Part shown: in pieces, positions 18,435 to 26,911 of the stretch
How positions within the stretch are numbered: position 1 is the stretch's first letter
Layout of the letters: the number at the start of each line of letters is the position of its first letter
Assembly: GCA_964410625.1 (NCBI GenBank)
Contig: CAYPHY010000002.1
Span: forward strand, 186,001 to 250,000
Direction: 5' to 3'
Length of the DNA stretch: 64,000 bases
Source of the DNA: CAYPHY01 sp964410625
GTDB lineage: Bacteria; Chloroflexota; Anaerolineae; Promineifilales; Promineifilaceae
Made by a program: the position numbers and the translations under genes
The notes under the pieces: generated by a model
Seen by the model: the letters and a program-made list of their open reading frames with translations, nothing else
What the model was told of the DNA's origin: nothing
Databases searched by the model: none

Positions 18435-19364
18435 CTAATCTCTAACCGACATCGCCTTCCAACCAACCATCTGTACCCGGTTCGGGACCCAATGGGTTGG
18501 ATAGAACCGTGCTTTGTCGGCCGCCGCCAACTGGATCGGTTCCAACGTGTAACCAAAACGCTCCATTGGCTCGGCCGCGTACTGTTGGATGAAGGCGATT
18601 TCGTGCGTTTCCAGACGGTGGCGATAACGGCCGATAAAATCCGTCGAAAGGGGACATTGAGCCGCCTGAAATGGATTGGCCTGGGGCTGGCGAAACCGCG
18701 CCACATCTTCCATCAGCACTAGCGCCGGTGAATAACTTTCGCCGAGGAAACGACAAACATCGTGCAACGTCTCTTCCGGTTGGGCGACCATTGCCTCAAA
18801 GCGCACCACCTTGTACTGCTGTGGGTAACGCTGCTCGTTCTTGATAGCCAGCGCGGCCGATTGCAGCCATTGCGCGGTGAACAGCCCCACCTGGCGGCGG
18901 GTTCGCGGCCGTCGAGCCACGGCCGCTTCAAAGCGGTCGCGCGGGTCGCGGATCATCTGGATCATTCTCGCGTTGGGATAGGCGGCAAAGATAGGGGGCG
19001 CATAACGCTCAATCCCCTCCGTTTGATCACCCCAACGCCGCTTGCCCTGCGCCTTCGCATACTGCTCATGGACCAGCGCAAACAGACGCGCATAGCTCTT
19101 TGGCCCTCGTCTAAATTCACGCCGCAGCCGTTCACCATCCAACCTGAGCGACTGGATATGCTTCTGGTTCAGCATGGTTCTCAGACAGCGCTCGAAGTTA
19201 TCCGCCCCCGCCAAATCGCCAAACTGGTTATAAAACCGCGTCCACATCTCCGTCCGTTTAGAAAAGACCAGATTGGGATGTGCGCCCAACATCAGACGCA
19301 TATAAGTCTTGCCCGAACGGTCCAGGCCACCAATAAAAATCGGATTGCTGTTTACTCTATCCAT
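18435..19364 (-). CDS. Sulfotransferase-like protein (paralog 4)
   Basis: A 309-residue paralog with the loop GLDRSGKT (about residues 13-20) then GAHPNLVF, and the 3'-phosphate motif RDPRDRFEA, where the usual final Ser is Ala. The conserved IAFIQQYA near the C-terminus is shared with the other copies. Its ATG lies inside the end of the upstream paralog 5 gene; ATGGATAG is shared, an 8-base overlap, so the two are translationally coupled. The GKT substitution makes the loop match the Walker A consensus. It is probably still a sulfotransferase acting on the polysaccharide, possibly with a distinct acceptor. Confidence 0.78.
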   Translation of the reverse strand: MDRVNSNPIFIGGLDRSGKTYMRLMLGAHPNLVFSKRTEMWTRFYNQFGDLAGADNFERCLRTMLNQKHIQSLRLDGERLRREFRRGPKSYARLFALVHEQYAKAQGKRRWGDQTEGIERYAPPIFAAYPNARMIQMIRDPRDRFEAAVARRPRTRRQVGLFTAQWLQSAALAIKNEQRYPQQYKVVRFEAMVAQPEETLHDVCRFLGESYSPALVLMEDVARFRQPQANPFQAAQCPLSTDFIGRYRHRLETHEIAFIQQYAAEPMERFGYTLEPIQLAAADKARFYPTHWVPNRVQMVGWKAMSVRD

Positions 19365-20373
19365 TTGCTACCCTCCCTGTTGCCTGTGCTTCCGCGACAA
19401 TCATCCGCCGGTCCGGGCGACGGCCGAAACGCCCCGGCAGATGGTGCTGGACAGCTTCCACCCCAAGCCACCCCGCCATACGCAGCAGGTTCAGCGGCCA
19501 ATCATATAAGGCATAGCGCACTCGTTCCGAGCGTGAAAAATGAATTGGCTCCGGCTGGTAATCGAGGCTTGCCATTTGTCCCCCAGCCAGTTGCTGCATA
19601 AAGGCGATCTCCTGCTTGGGGATCGACTGCCAATAGACGCCGATAAACTCGTCCGATAGCGGGCTTGGCCCCTGGTTCGCTTTTGCCCGCTTGCTCAGCC
19701 GTGAGCGCCGCTCCAGGTCTCCTTCCATATAAATCATGCGCGGGTGATATTCCTCGCCCAAAAATTCGCATATATCGCGCAAGGTTGCTTCAGTCTCTCG
19801 CACCAACGATTCAAAGCGGACGATCTTGTAGCGGCCGGGATACTTGCGTAGATTGCGACGTGCTAAGGAAATGGAATAAAGCCAGCGGGCGGCCGCGCCC
19901 CCCGCCCGCCCTTTGCCGTCCGGCCAGAGGATCAGCGAAGCCTGATAACGGTCGCGCGGATCGCGGATCATATGCAGCATCCGCGCGTTGGGAAATTCGG
20001 CAAACACCTGGTCGGCATACCGTTCGATAAGCCCTGTCTGCTCCCCCCAGCGCGGCTTATTCTCCCGTTCGGCGTAATGTTGGTGGACCAGGGCGAAGAG
20101 ACGGCCGTAGGTCGGCTCCCCTTCCCCAAACTCGCGGCGAATCCGCTCCGGGTCGGGTTGCAGAAAGCGTACATGCTTATAGTGCAACATCGCCGCCAGA
20201 CAACGCTCAAAGTTCTCCCGCTTTCCCAAGTCTCCAAACTGCCCATAGAAATACGTCCACATATTGGAGCCATTCGCAGGGATGGCAATGCGCGGATGGG
20301 AAACCAGAAAAGCTCGCAGTGTTGTCTTACCACAGCGGTCAGGACCGCCGATAAAAACAGGACTTTCTTCCAT
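19357..20373 (-). CDS. Sulfotransferase-like protein (paralog 5)
   Basis: A 338-residue paralog, first of the four-gene sulfotransferase array. The loop is GPDRCGKT at residues 10-17 with LVSHPR following; the 3'-phosphate motif RDPRDRYQA lacks the usual Ser. The ATG at 20373 has AGAG upstream; the longer open frame to 20448 runs through a CACGAAT repeat and into the flippase gene and is not used. It has a longer C-terminal segment than paralogs 3 and 4. The stop overlaps the start of paralog 4. A role in polysaccharide sulfation is inferred from family and context. Confidence 0.8.
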   Translation of the reverse strand: MEESPVFIGGPDRCGKTTLRAFLVSHPRIAIPANGSNMWTYFYGQFGDLGKRENFERCLAAMLHYKHVRFLQPDPERIRREFGEGEPTYGRLFALVHQHYAERENKPRWGEQTGLIERYADQVFAEFPNARMLHMIRDPRDRYQASLILWPDGKGRAGGAAARWLYSISLARRNLRKYPGRYKIVRFESLVRETEATLRDICEFLGEEYHPRMIYMEGDLERRSRLSKRAKANQGPSPLSDEFIGVYWQSIPKQEIAFMQQLAGGQMASLDYQPEPIHFSRSERVRYALYDWPLNLLRMAGWLGVEAVQHHLPGRFGRRPDRRMIVAEAQATGRVANG

Positions 20374-20384
20374 GGGAAACTCTT

Positions 20385-20452
20385 TTGACACGAATGGCAC
20401 GAATGAACACGAATGAAAATCCGCGTCATCCGCGTCCAATCCGCGCAACCAT
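20385..20452. repeat. Family B-like repeat (ACACGAATGGCACGAAT)
   Basis: Tandem degenerate CACGAATG units followed by ATCCGCGTC units. It overlaps the 3' end of the flippase gene. Confidence 0.6.
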
Positions 20453-21985
20453 TTTCTGACGAGCGAGGGAATACATCTCCCGTTCCTGAGGAGAGAGGCC
20501 GATCAGCAACGTTGCCCCGGCATAGACGGCCAGCATCACCACCGTGTTGACAATGGTATAGAGCAGGCTTACGTCAGGTGGGAGCCAGACACGTAAAATC
20601 CAAACAGTCACAAAAGCCAACACAGCGGCCGCCAACGGCTTAACAAAGCTCCAGTTGTAAGGAAGAATCCGGAACAACCAGTACACCTGCCCCATCCGCA
20701 GCAAGTTGATCGCCCCTTCGCCGACGAGGGCGGCAACGGCCGCGCCAGTCAACCCCCAGCGCGGGATCAACAGCAAATCCAATCCTAAAAACAAAACCAG
20801 GCGAAAGACGGAGTTGATCATCTTCAACTTCATATACCCCGCCATATCAATGATGATGCCGCCCATCCCTGTCCCTACCAGCAAGAGGCTGGCCCAGGCC
20901 ATAATCACCAACGCCGTTGCCCCATCACTGAAGCTCTCGCCAAAGACTGCCAAAATCTGTGCCGGAAATAGAACCATCCCCAGGAAAATCGGTAGCTGCA
21001 CCATCACCGCCCACTTGTTCGAGGTTTGGTAGATACGCTCCATCTGTCCGAAATCGCCGCGATCATGCAGCTCGGCCATCACCGGTTTGGCGGAGATATT
21101 CAGCGAGGAGGAAAACTGGCTACCGATGGTCGTCACCTGGCTGGCGACGCTGAACACACCCGCTCCAGCAATAGTACTCAGCGAACCGAGGAGCAGCGTT
21201 TGCAAATTGCCGTGGAAGGTGTACATCAAGCCCGACAACCAGACGGGGAGCGAAAAGGAGAGCATTTCGCGGGTATCGCGACGGCCGTCACGCCACGGCC
21301 GTCTTAACCGGAACTCTTTATTCAAAAAATAGAGCAGAATAAAGGAAGCAGCCAGGTCAGCCAGCCCATAGGTCAGGATCGCCAGCGCCGCATTAAAGCC
21401 GGAGAAAGCGAGGACAACGATCAACAGTAGACGGATGATCGGTTGCGCCACCGACTGGGCAACGGCCGGATAATCCATCCGCCGGAAGCCGCGATGCGCC
21501 CCCGCCAGCAGTTCGCTCAGCACCAGCATCGGCACAATCACACCGACCAGTTGCAGTAGCGGGGCCATCTGTGGTCCATGAAAGAACCGTTCAGCGATGG
21601 GATAGGCCAGCGCAAATAGGAGCGTGCCGGTTAGAACGCTGAGCAGGGTGGCGACGCCGATCCCAATTTGCAGCGCACCCCATACGCCCTTTTCATCCTG
21701 GCGGCCGGCCAAAATCGCCACATAGCGCACCAGCGCGGAATCAAGACCAAAGACGGCTAAGCCAACGGCGATCCCCGAAGCGCTGAGCGCCAGACTATAC
21801 AGCCCATACTGTTCCGCCCCCAGCAGCCGCGCCAGCAAGACGGCCGTCACCAACCGCGTGGCCGACAAAAACATCTTGCCCGCAAAGGTGATCCCGCCCC
21901 CTTTGGCGACGAAGAGGATATTGCTTTCTAGCGTGGGGGGGCGCAATGGGCGAATCGAATTGGCCTCGGCTCGTGATTCACTCAT
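20426..21985 (-). CDS. Wzx-type polysaccharide flippase (MATE/MOP superfamily)
   Basis: A 519-residue polytopic membrane protein with about 14 hydrophobic segments and the N-terminal FAGKMFLSATRLVTAVLLARLLG signature of the polysaccharide-transporter (MOP) superfamily. It should move undecaprenyl-linked repeat units across the cytoplasmic membrane for Wzy. The ATG at 21985 overlaps the upstream stop by 8 bases (ATGAGTGA), so it is coupled to the Wzz-like gene. The frame is open further upstream but only as a shadow of that gene. The final codons run through repeat-like DNA. Confidence 0.9.
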   Translation of the reverse strand: MSESRAEANSIRPLRPPTLESNILFVAKGGGITFAGKMFLSATRLVTAVLLARLLGAEQYGLYSLALSASGIAVGLAVFGLDSALVRYVAILAGRQDEKGVWGALQIGIGVATLLSVLTGTLLFALAYPIAERFFHGPQMAPLLQLVGVIVPMLVLSELLAGAHRGFRRMDYPAVAQSVAQPIIRLLLIVVLAFSGFNAALAILTYGLADLAASFILLYFLNKEFRLRRPWRDGRRDTREMLSFSLPVWLSGLMYTFHGNLQTLLLGSLSTIAGAGVFSVASQVTTIGSQFSSSLNISAKPVMAELHDRGDFGQMERIYQTSNKWAVMVQLPIFLGMVLFPAQILAVFGESFSDGATALVIMAWASLLLVGTGMGGIIIDMAGYMKLKMINSVFRLVLFLGLDLLLIPRWGLTGAAVAALVGEGAINLLRMGQVYWLFRILPYNWSFVKPLAAAVLAFVTVWILRVWLPPDVSLLYTIVNTVVMLAVYAGATLLIGLSPQEREMYSLARQKMVARIGRG

Positions 21986-23273
21986 TTTCTGTCTCAGCAA
22001 GCTCGACAATCTCGGCAACCTCGGCAGCAACGGCCGCCTCTTTTTTCGTGCCTTTTTTCGCACCATTTGCCGAGCTTTTCCTCGGTCTACGCTCCGAGCC
22101 ACTTACCGAGTTACTACTCGCCGAGTTGTTCCTCGCCATGGCTCGTTCCATACTCTCGCGCATACCGTTCGCCGAAACCCAGTCAACCTTTTGGCGTTCC
22201 ATCATGGCCGCGATAAACGCCTGGACCGCCTTATCCAGGAATTGGTCGTGCTTAATGTGTTGATTTTCATAAGCAACCACACCGGCCGTCGTCCCAATCT
22301 GCAGCTTGCCATTCGCCCCACCCATGTCGTAATCTATCGAACCAATCAGCGTGCGCAGATCATCAATCAGCAGATTGGCGTTTAGCTCATCCGTGTCCGG
22401 CAACAACAGCGCAAACGTCTCGCGCCCAAAACGAGCCATTACATCTTCCTCGCGCAGCGACTTTTCGGCCAAAATCTTCACCAGTCGCAGCGCGTCAGCC
22501 AGATAGTGCGAGGAATCATGTCCGTTCAAATCTTGCAGTTCAATGCGGATGATCCCCAGCGAAAGCGGGTACTCATTGCGCCGGGCGCGGCTCATCTCCT
22601 GCCACAGCCGGTGGATCAAATAAGATTTGTTATACGCTCCCGTCTCGCGGTCGATGATGTTGAAGGAGTCCCTTTGCACTTCCGGGGCTTTCAGATACTC
22701 GATCAAAAACACCAGGCCCGTTCCCAAAGCCAGCCCCAATAGCGTACCGAGGGCTAAGTTCAAGGGCAGGTTGGGGCTGACCGGGTTGCGTGGTGTGGTC
22801 GCCTCATCCAACAACTCCAGTTGGAAGACATCGTACAGCCGTTGCACATAGCTCACCGTCTCCGCGCCGACTGCGTTGGCAAAGTCTCGCGCTACTTCCG
22901 GGTCTCTACCCTGTGCGGCTATCTCCAGAACGTTCGTCCCGCCAATCACCCGCCCCGTGATCGAAAGCCCTTCCTGCGCTTCCGTCGGCAACTGTAAGCG
23001 CTCAATCGCCAATCGCTTGATCGCCCGGCTGTTGGCGACCTCGGCAAAGGTGGTGTTGATTTCTACCCGGCGGCTGACCAGGTCCAGTGTGCGGACAAAC
23101 TCGTCTTCGACAACAATTTCGGAACGCGGCCGAATAATAAACGTCGCCTTTGTCTCATACAGTTGCGGTTGCCGCGATGTGAAGTAGAAGGTAGCGGCAA
23201 AAACCACGGCAAAGGCGATGAGGATGATCCACCAGCGTTTGAGCAATATCGCCAGGTAAGCTCTAACTTCCAT
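21978..23273 (-). CDS. Wzz-like chain-length protein fused to degenerate GGDEF domain
   Basis: A 431-residue fusion. Residues 1-200 are a Wzz/polysaccharide co-polymerase domain: TM1 at about 14-34, a periplasmic domain, the proline-rich NPVSPNLPLN, and TM2 at 171-193. Residues about 205-365 have the GGDEF fold (DRETGAYNKSYLIHRL, RRNEYPLSLGIIRIEL, ALLLPDTD), but the GGDEF motif reads GRETF (283-287) and the first metal site is Glu, so cyclase activity is unlikely. The RxxD I-site (REED, 274-277) is intact with the normal five-residue spacing. This combination resembles c-di-GMP receptors such as PelD. The C-terminus is a Lys/Ser/Glu-rich tail. The gene starts 2 bases after the sugar-transferase stop. 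I infer c-di-GMP control of chain length or assembly. Confidence 0.85.
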   Translation of the reverse strand: MEVRAYLAILLKRWWIILIAFAVVFAATFYFTSRQPQLYETKATFIIRPRSEIVVEDEFVRTLDLVSRRVEINTTFAEVANSRAIKRLAIERLQLPTEAQEGLSITGRVIGGTNVLEIAAQGRDPEVARDFANAVGAETVSYVQRLYDVFQLELLDEATTPRNPVSPNLPLNLALGTLLGLALGTGLVFLIEYLKAPEVQRDSFNIIDRETGAYNKSYLIHRLWQEMSRARRNEYPLSLGIIRIELQDLNGHDSSHYLADALRLVKILAEKSLREEDVMARFGRETFALLLPDTDELNANLLIDDLRTLIGSIDYDMGGANGKLQIGTTAGVVAYENQHIKHDQFLDKAVQAFIAAMMERQKVDWVSANGMRESMERAMARNNSASSNSVSGSERRPRKSSANGAKKGTKKEAAVAAEVAEIVELAETENE

Positions 23274-23275
23274 TG

Positions 23276-24025
23276 TTACCCTGCTCCATTGGCGCTAAAC
23301 ACGCTGCGCACCGTACCCAAAAGAATCGCCATATCCATTCTAAGGTTGGCGTTTTGGACATACTGAAGATCATATTGAGCGATCTCGTCAAAGGAGATGG
23401 TGCTGCGGCCGTGAATCTGCGCCAGCCCGGTCAGGCCCGGCAACACTTTCAGCCGCTCGTAGTGCCAGTCCGCGTAATGCTCCACTTCCCAGGGGACATT
23501 CGGCCGCGGCCCAACCAGGCTCATCTCACCCTTGAGGATGTTGATCAGCTGTGGCAATTCATCCAGGCTCGACTTTCGCAAGAAGTAACCAGCGCGGGTG
23601 ATCTCCCTCTTCTTGATCGGCTTGTTCAAGGCGTCGCGCTCCCCCAGCGTTCCGTTTCCATTCAGCTCGCCAAGGGCAGTTAGTTCACCGCGCACATACG
23701 CTTGCATAAAGAGACGATCATACTGGTCGTTGTGGTTACAGCGCATCGTCCGAAACTTGTATAGCCGGAAGCGGCGGCCGTCCTTGCCCACACGCTCCTG
23801 GATGAAAAAGGGGGAACCTGGCGAGTCGAAAACGATGATCAGCGCGATGATCCCCATCCCCACGAGCGTGAAGGGAAGGCTTAATAAACAAACCGTCAGG
23901 TCAAAGAGCCGCTTGGATAGCCGGTACAGGCTGTCCTGGCGACTGGGCGAAGGTACTGTTGGCTCCGTTACCCTGGGCGGCGTTATTGCTGAGCGGTTCT
24001 CTTGCTGTTGCTTGGCGAGTGTCAT
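23276..24025 (-). CDS. Initiating polyprenyl-phosphate sugar transferase
   Basis: A bacterial sugar transferase (WbaP/PglC/WcaJ catalytic domain) of about 249 residues. After a low-complexity N-terminus come YRLSKRLFD, one membrane segment, PGSPFFIQERVGKDGR, FRLYKFRTM, RKSSLDELPQLINILKGEMSLVGPRP and LPGLTGLAQIHGR, all signatures of the family. It transfers a sugar-1-phosphate from a nucleotide sugar to undecaprenyl phosphate, the first step of the repeat unit. The ATG at 24025 is listed; a TTG two codons upstream has a better-spaced GAGGG ribosome site. The first 40 or so codons overlap the 3' end of the oxidoreductase gene in another frame, which is unusual. Confidence 0.9.
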   Translation of the reverse strand: MTLAKQQQENRSAITPPRVTEPTVPSPSRQDSLYRLSKRLFDLTVCLLSLPFTLVGMGIIALIIVFDSPGSPFFIQERVGKDGRRFRLYKFRTMRCNHNDQYDRLFMQAYVRGELTALGELNGNGTLGERDALNKPIKKREITRAGYFLRKSSLDELPQLINILKGEMSLVGPRPNVPWEVEHYADWHYERLKVLPGLTGLAQIHGRSTISFDEIAQYDLQYVQNANLRMDMAILLGTVRSVFSANGAG

Positions 24026-25025
24026 TTTCAATCGTTTCCCTCAAGCCTTCATTTTCGGCCGAACGAACCAAAGCCATCGCCAGCGAAAGCGTAATTTTGG
24101 CGTCGCGGCCGTCAACAACTGTCGTCTCCAATCCATTTACACGAGCGATAAAAGCTTCCAACTCGGCACGCAATGGTTCCGTTTTGTTGATCGCAAAGCG
24201 CACCTTGGCCCCCTCGCTGACCCCCCGATGCAACGAAAGTGGCGACCAATCATGCTCGTGTGTCCGCGCGTTCTCATAAAAGCATAGATCTTGGGTGATG
24301 TAATTCACCCGAAACATCCCATACTCCCCGGTCACATACAGCTTGCGAATCTTCGTTGGCGTCAGCCAGTTGATCTCCAGCAAGCCGACCGTCTTATCAT
24401 CAAAACGCACCATCCCAACGAACAGGTCCTCATAACTGTCGTGTACCTCGCGCCTCGTTTCCGCACAGGCGCGAATCGCCTCATGGCCGAGCAAGTAACG
24501 CATGATGTCTAGATCATGCGTGGCCAGGTCCATCACCACCCCCACATCGCGGATACGAGATGGATATGGCCCCAGGCGACGGGCGTGGATTTGATACACC
24601 TGCCCCAGTTCTCCGCGCTCCAGCCGCTGCTTCAGCTCAACAATCGCTGGGTTAAAGCGTTCGATATGCCCGACCATCAGCACGCGGCCGTTTCGTTCGG
24701 CCGCATTGATCAGCCCTTCCGCTTCTTCCAAGGTGGCGGCAATCGGCTTTTCCACCAGAATATGGCAACCCGCCTCCAGCAACTCCTTTCCCACCGCATA
24801 ATGGGCAAAGGTCGGCACAACCACCGACACCGCCTCCGGCCGCTGCCGGTCAAGCATCTCGCAATAGTCCGCGTACCAGGGAACGCCATACATGCGGCTC
24901 AATGGTTCGGCCGCCGCGCGATTGGGATCAACAATCCCCACCAACTCCACATCCGGCATCTCTTGATAAACGCGAACGTGATTCCTCCCCATTGCGCCAA
25001 CACCAACAACAGCCACGCGCGTCAT
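23901..25025 (-). CDS. Gfo/Idh/MocA family oxidoreductase (WlbA-like)
   Basis: A 374-residue NAD(P)-dependent sugar oxidoreductase. The Rossmann motif GVGAMGRNH is at the N-terminus, EKPIA marks the catalytic-domain hinge, and GHIERFNPA and DLATHDLDIMRYLLG are typical of the WlbA/WbpB-like branch. With the following aminotransferase and acetyltransferase it would oxidise C-3 of a UDP-sugar so an amino group can be added, giving a 2,3-diacetamido sugar for the polymer. The exact substrate is inferred. The ATG at 25025 overlaps the aminotransferase stop (ATGA). The last 40 residues (low complexity, ending AIQAAL) overlap the sugar-transferase start by 125 bases, so this tail may be non-native. 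Confidence 0.85.
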   Translation of the reverse strand: MTRVAVVGVGAMGRNHVRVYQEMPDVELVGIVDPNRAAAEPLSRMYGVPWYADYCEMLDRQRPEAVSVVVPTFAHYAVGKELLEAGCHILVEKPIAATLEEAEGLINAAERNGRVLMVGHIERFNPAIVELKQRLERGELGQVYQIHARRLGPYPSRIRDVGVVMDLATHDLDIMRYLLGHEAIRACAETRREVHDSYEDLFVGMVRFDDKTVGLLEINWLTPTKIRKLYVTGEYGMFRVNYITQDLCFYENARTHEHDWSPLSLHRGVSEGAKVRFAINKTEPLRAELEAFIARVNGLETTVVDGRDAKITLSLAMALVRSAENEGLRETIENDTRQATAREPLSNNAAQGNGANSTFAQSPGQPVPAIQAAL

Positions 25026-26098
25026 AATTTGTTTACCTCCATTACAATCATTTCCAGATCTTCAAGCGATAGTTGCGGATGGACCGGCAGCGACATCACC
25101 TGTTCCGCCATCCGCTCAGCGACAGGTAAGACAACACCATTGATCTCATCACGGACAGATTGTTGTTTATGGACAGGAATAGGGTAGAAAATGCCGGTTC
25201 CGATGCCCGCTTCCGCCAATTGCTTCACCGCCGCATCGCGGCCGATCCCATTCGTCACCCGCACGGTATATTGATGCCAGACATGGTCGCACCCTGCCCC
25301 TGTTTTCGGAACGACAACGGATTCGAGACGGCCGTTCAAATACGCCGCGTTGGCCTTTCGTTTGGCCGTCAGCGCCGCCAATCTGTCTAATTGCGCCAGG
25401 CCAATCGCCGCCTGGATGTCGGTCATGCGGAAATTCAAACCGATTGATTCGTGATAGTACCGCTCTCTCATGCCATGATTGCGCAACATCCGGCAGCGGT
25501 CGGCAATGTCATCATCATCTGTGGTGATCATCCCCCCTTCGCCGGTCATCAGATTCTTCGTCGCATAAAAGCTGAAGATGCCCGTTCCCCAACTGCCTGC
25601 CGCTTTCCCTTGATATGCGGCCATAATTGATTGGCAAGCATCTTCAATCACCACCAGCCCATGCTTCTCGGCAATCGCCCGGATTTGATCCATCACACAC
25701 ATCTGTCCATACAGATGAACCGGCATGATCGCCTTCGTTCGTGGTGTAACCGCCGCCTCAATCAACTCCGGGTTGATGTTGAAGCTCACTTCGTCAATGT
25801 CCACAAAGACCGGTTTCGCTCCGGCAAAGAGAATGGCATTGGCCGTTGCCATAAAGGTGAAGGGGGTGGTGATGATCTCATCCCCCGGCCCAATGCGGTG
25901 GGCCAGCAACGCAATGTGCAGGGCGCTGGTCCCAGAGGTGACGGCAATAGCATGGTTGACGCCGCAAAGCTCGGCAAAGCGACGCTCAAACTCGGCCGTC
26001 CGCTTCCCCTGCGCCAGGAACCCACTATCCAACACTTCCAACACGGCTACCTTTTCGGCCGCCGTAATATCAGGCTTAGAAATCGGGATGTACTTCAT
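25022..26098 (-). CDS. DegT/DnrJ/EryC1-type PLP aminotransferase (WlbC-like)
   Basis: A 358-residue PLP-dependent sugar aminotransferase. Family hallmarks are an N-terminal ISKPDITAAEKVAVLEVL, TSGTSALHIAL, PFTFMATANAI, VIEDACQS, the PLP-lysine region SFYATKNLMTGEGGM and NFRMTDIQAAIGLAQL. It should transaminate the 3-keto sugar made by the neighbouring oxidoreductase, with glutamate as donor. The ATG at 26098 has a strong GAGGAG site just upstream. Its stop overlaps the oxidoreductase start. The upstream gap contains a family A repeat. Confidence 0.9.
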   Translation of the reverse strand: MKYIPISKPDITAAEKVAVLEVLDSGFLAQGKRTAEFERRFAELCGVNHAIAVTSGTSALHIALLAHRIGPGDEIITTPFTFMATANAILFAGAKPVFVDIDEVSFNINPELIEAAVTPRTKAIMPVHLYGQMCVMDQIRAIAEKHGLVVIEDACQSIMAAYQGKAAGSWGTGIFSFYATKNLMTGEGGMITTDDDDIADRCRMLRNHGMRERYYHESIGLNFRMTDIQAAIGLAQLDRLAALTAKRKANAAYLNGRLESVVVPKTGAGCDHVWHQYTVRVTNGIGRDAAVKQLAEAGIGTGIFYPIPVHKQQSVRDEINGVVLPVAERMAEQVMSLPVHPQLSLEDLEMIVMEVNKL

Positions 26099-26113
26099 GT
26101 TCTCCTCGGAAGA

Positions 26114-26227
26114 TAGCTCACGCAAAGAACGCCAAGGCGCAAAGGCTTATCACCTCGATACTGTCAGTGTAGGCTCTGAGCAAGGTCGAAGGAAAAACTT
26201 AGCGAACTTTGCGTCTTTGCGTGAGCT
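26114..26227. repeat. Family A hairpin repeat, copy 4 (long spacer)
   Basis: Left arm GCTCACGCAAAGAACGCC and right arm CTTTGCGTCTTTGCGTGAGC are separated by a longer spacer than in other copies. It fills the gap between the acetyltransferase and aminotransferase genes. Confidence 0.8.
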
Positions 26228-26250
26228 TTTTGTTAGCCCCCGCCCAAACA

Positions 26251-26826
26251 TTAAAACTGGTATTGCTCCCCACAACTAGGGCAGCAAAATTGACTGGCAC
26301 TCATTTCTACAAGTCGGGTGGCACAACGGCAGACATATCCCTGCTGCCGGGCGGGATTGCCCAGCACCAACGCAAAGTCGGGAACATCACGCGTGACAAC
26401 CGCCCCCGCCGCCACCAGCGCGAAGCGGCCGATGGTCACTTCAGGCAAAATAATCGCCCCCGCCCCAATGGACGCGCCATAACCCACGTGGATGCGGCCG
26501 ACCTCCCAATCCTCATTCCCCTTCAGCGACCCATCGGGATTGATCGCTCGCGGCCGTTTGTCATTGGTGAAGATCACCCCTGGCCCAATGAACACGCCCG
26601 ATTCAATCGTTGTACCATGATAGACAAAGACCCCATTTTGAATTTTGACGCAATCACCAATAACCACATCAAAATCAATATAGACGTCCTTGCCCAGAAT
26701 ACAGTCCTCGCCGATGCGGACGTTTTCCCGCACCTGGCTGTTGTTCCAGATACGCGTGCCACGGCCGAGCACCGCCTGCGTGGAAACTTGTGCGGTGGGA
26801 TGAACCACTGCGGCTTGTTGTTCCAT
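26251..26826 (-). CDS. Left-handed beta-helix N-acetyltransferase (WlbB/WbpD-like)
   Basis: A 191-residue hexapeptide-repeat acyltransferase. It has stacked [LIV]GxxxxI units (VRENVRIGEDCILGKDVYI, NGVFVYHGTTIESGVFIGPGVIFTND, IGAGAIILPEVTIG) and the GNPAR motif. The C-terminus adds a Cys-rich knuckle, CRCATRLV...CCPSC, probably zinc-binding and present in a subset of these enzymes. It would acetylate the amino sugar made by the aminotransferase, using acetyl-CoA. The ATG at 26826 is the natural start. As the second gene after the NusG-like factor it begins the sugar-synthesis part of the operon. Confidence 0.88.
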   Translation of the reverse strand: MEQQAAVVHPTAQVSTQAVLGRGTRIWNNSQVRENVRIGEDCILGKDVYIDFDVVIGDCVKIQNGVFVYHGTTIESGVFIGPGVIFTNDKRPRAINPDGSLKGNEDWEVGRIHVGYGASIGAGAIILPEVTIGRFALVAAGAVVTRDVPDFALVLGNPARQQGYVCRCATRLVEMSASQFCCPSCGEQYQF

Positions 26827-26911
26827 AATGATGGAGAAACCAGGGTTCTATCAAACAACCTCTTGTAGCTTGTTGAGGCGAAGAAGCCTGGTGTCTGTTA
26901 TTTCTGATACT

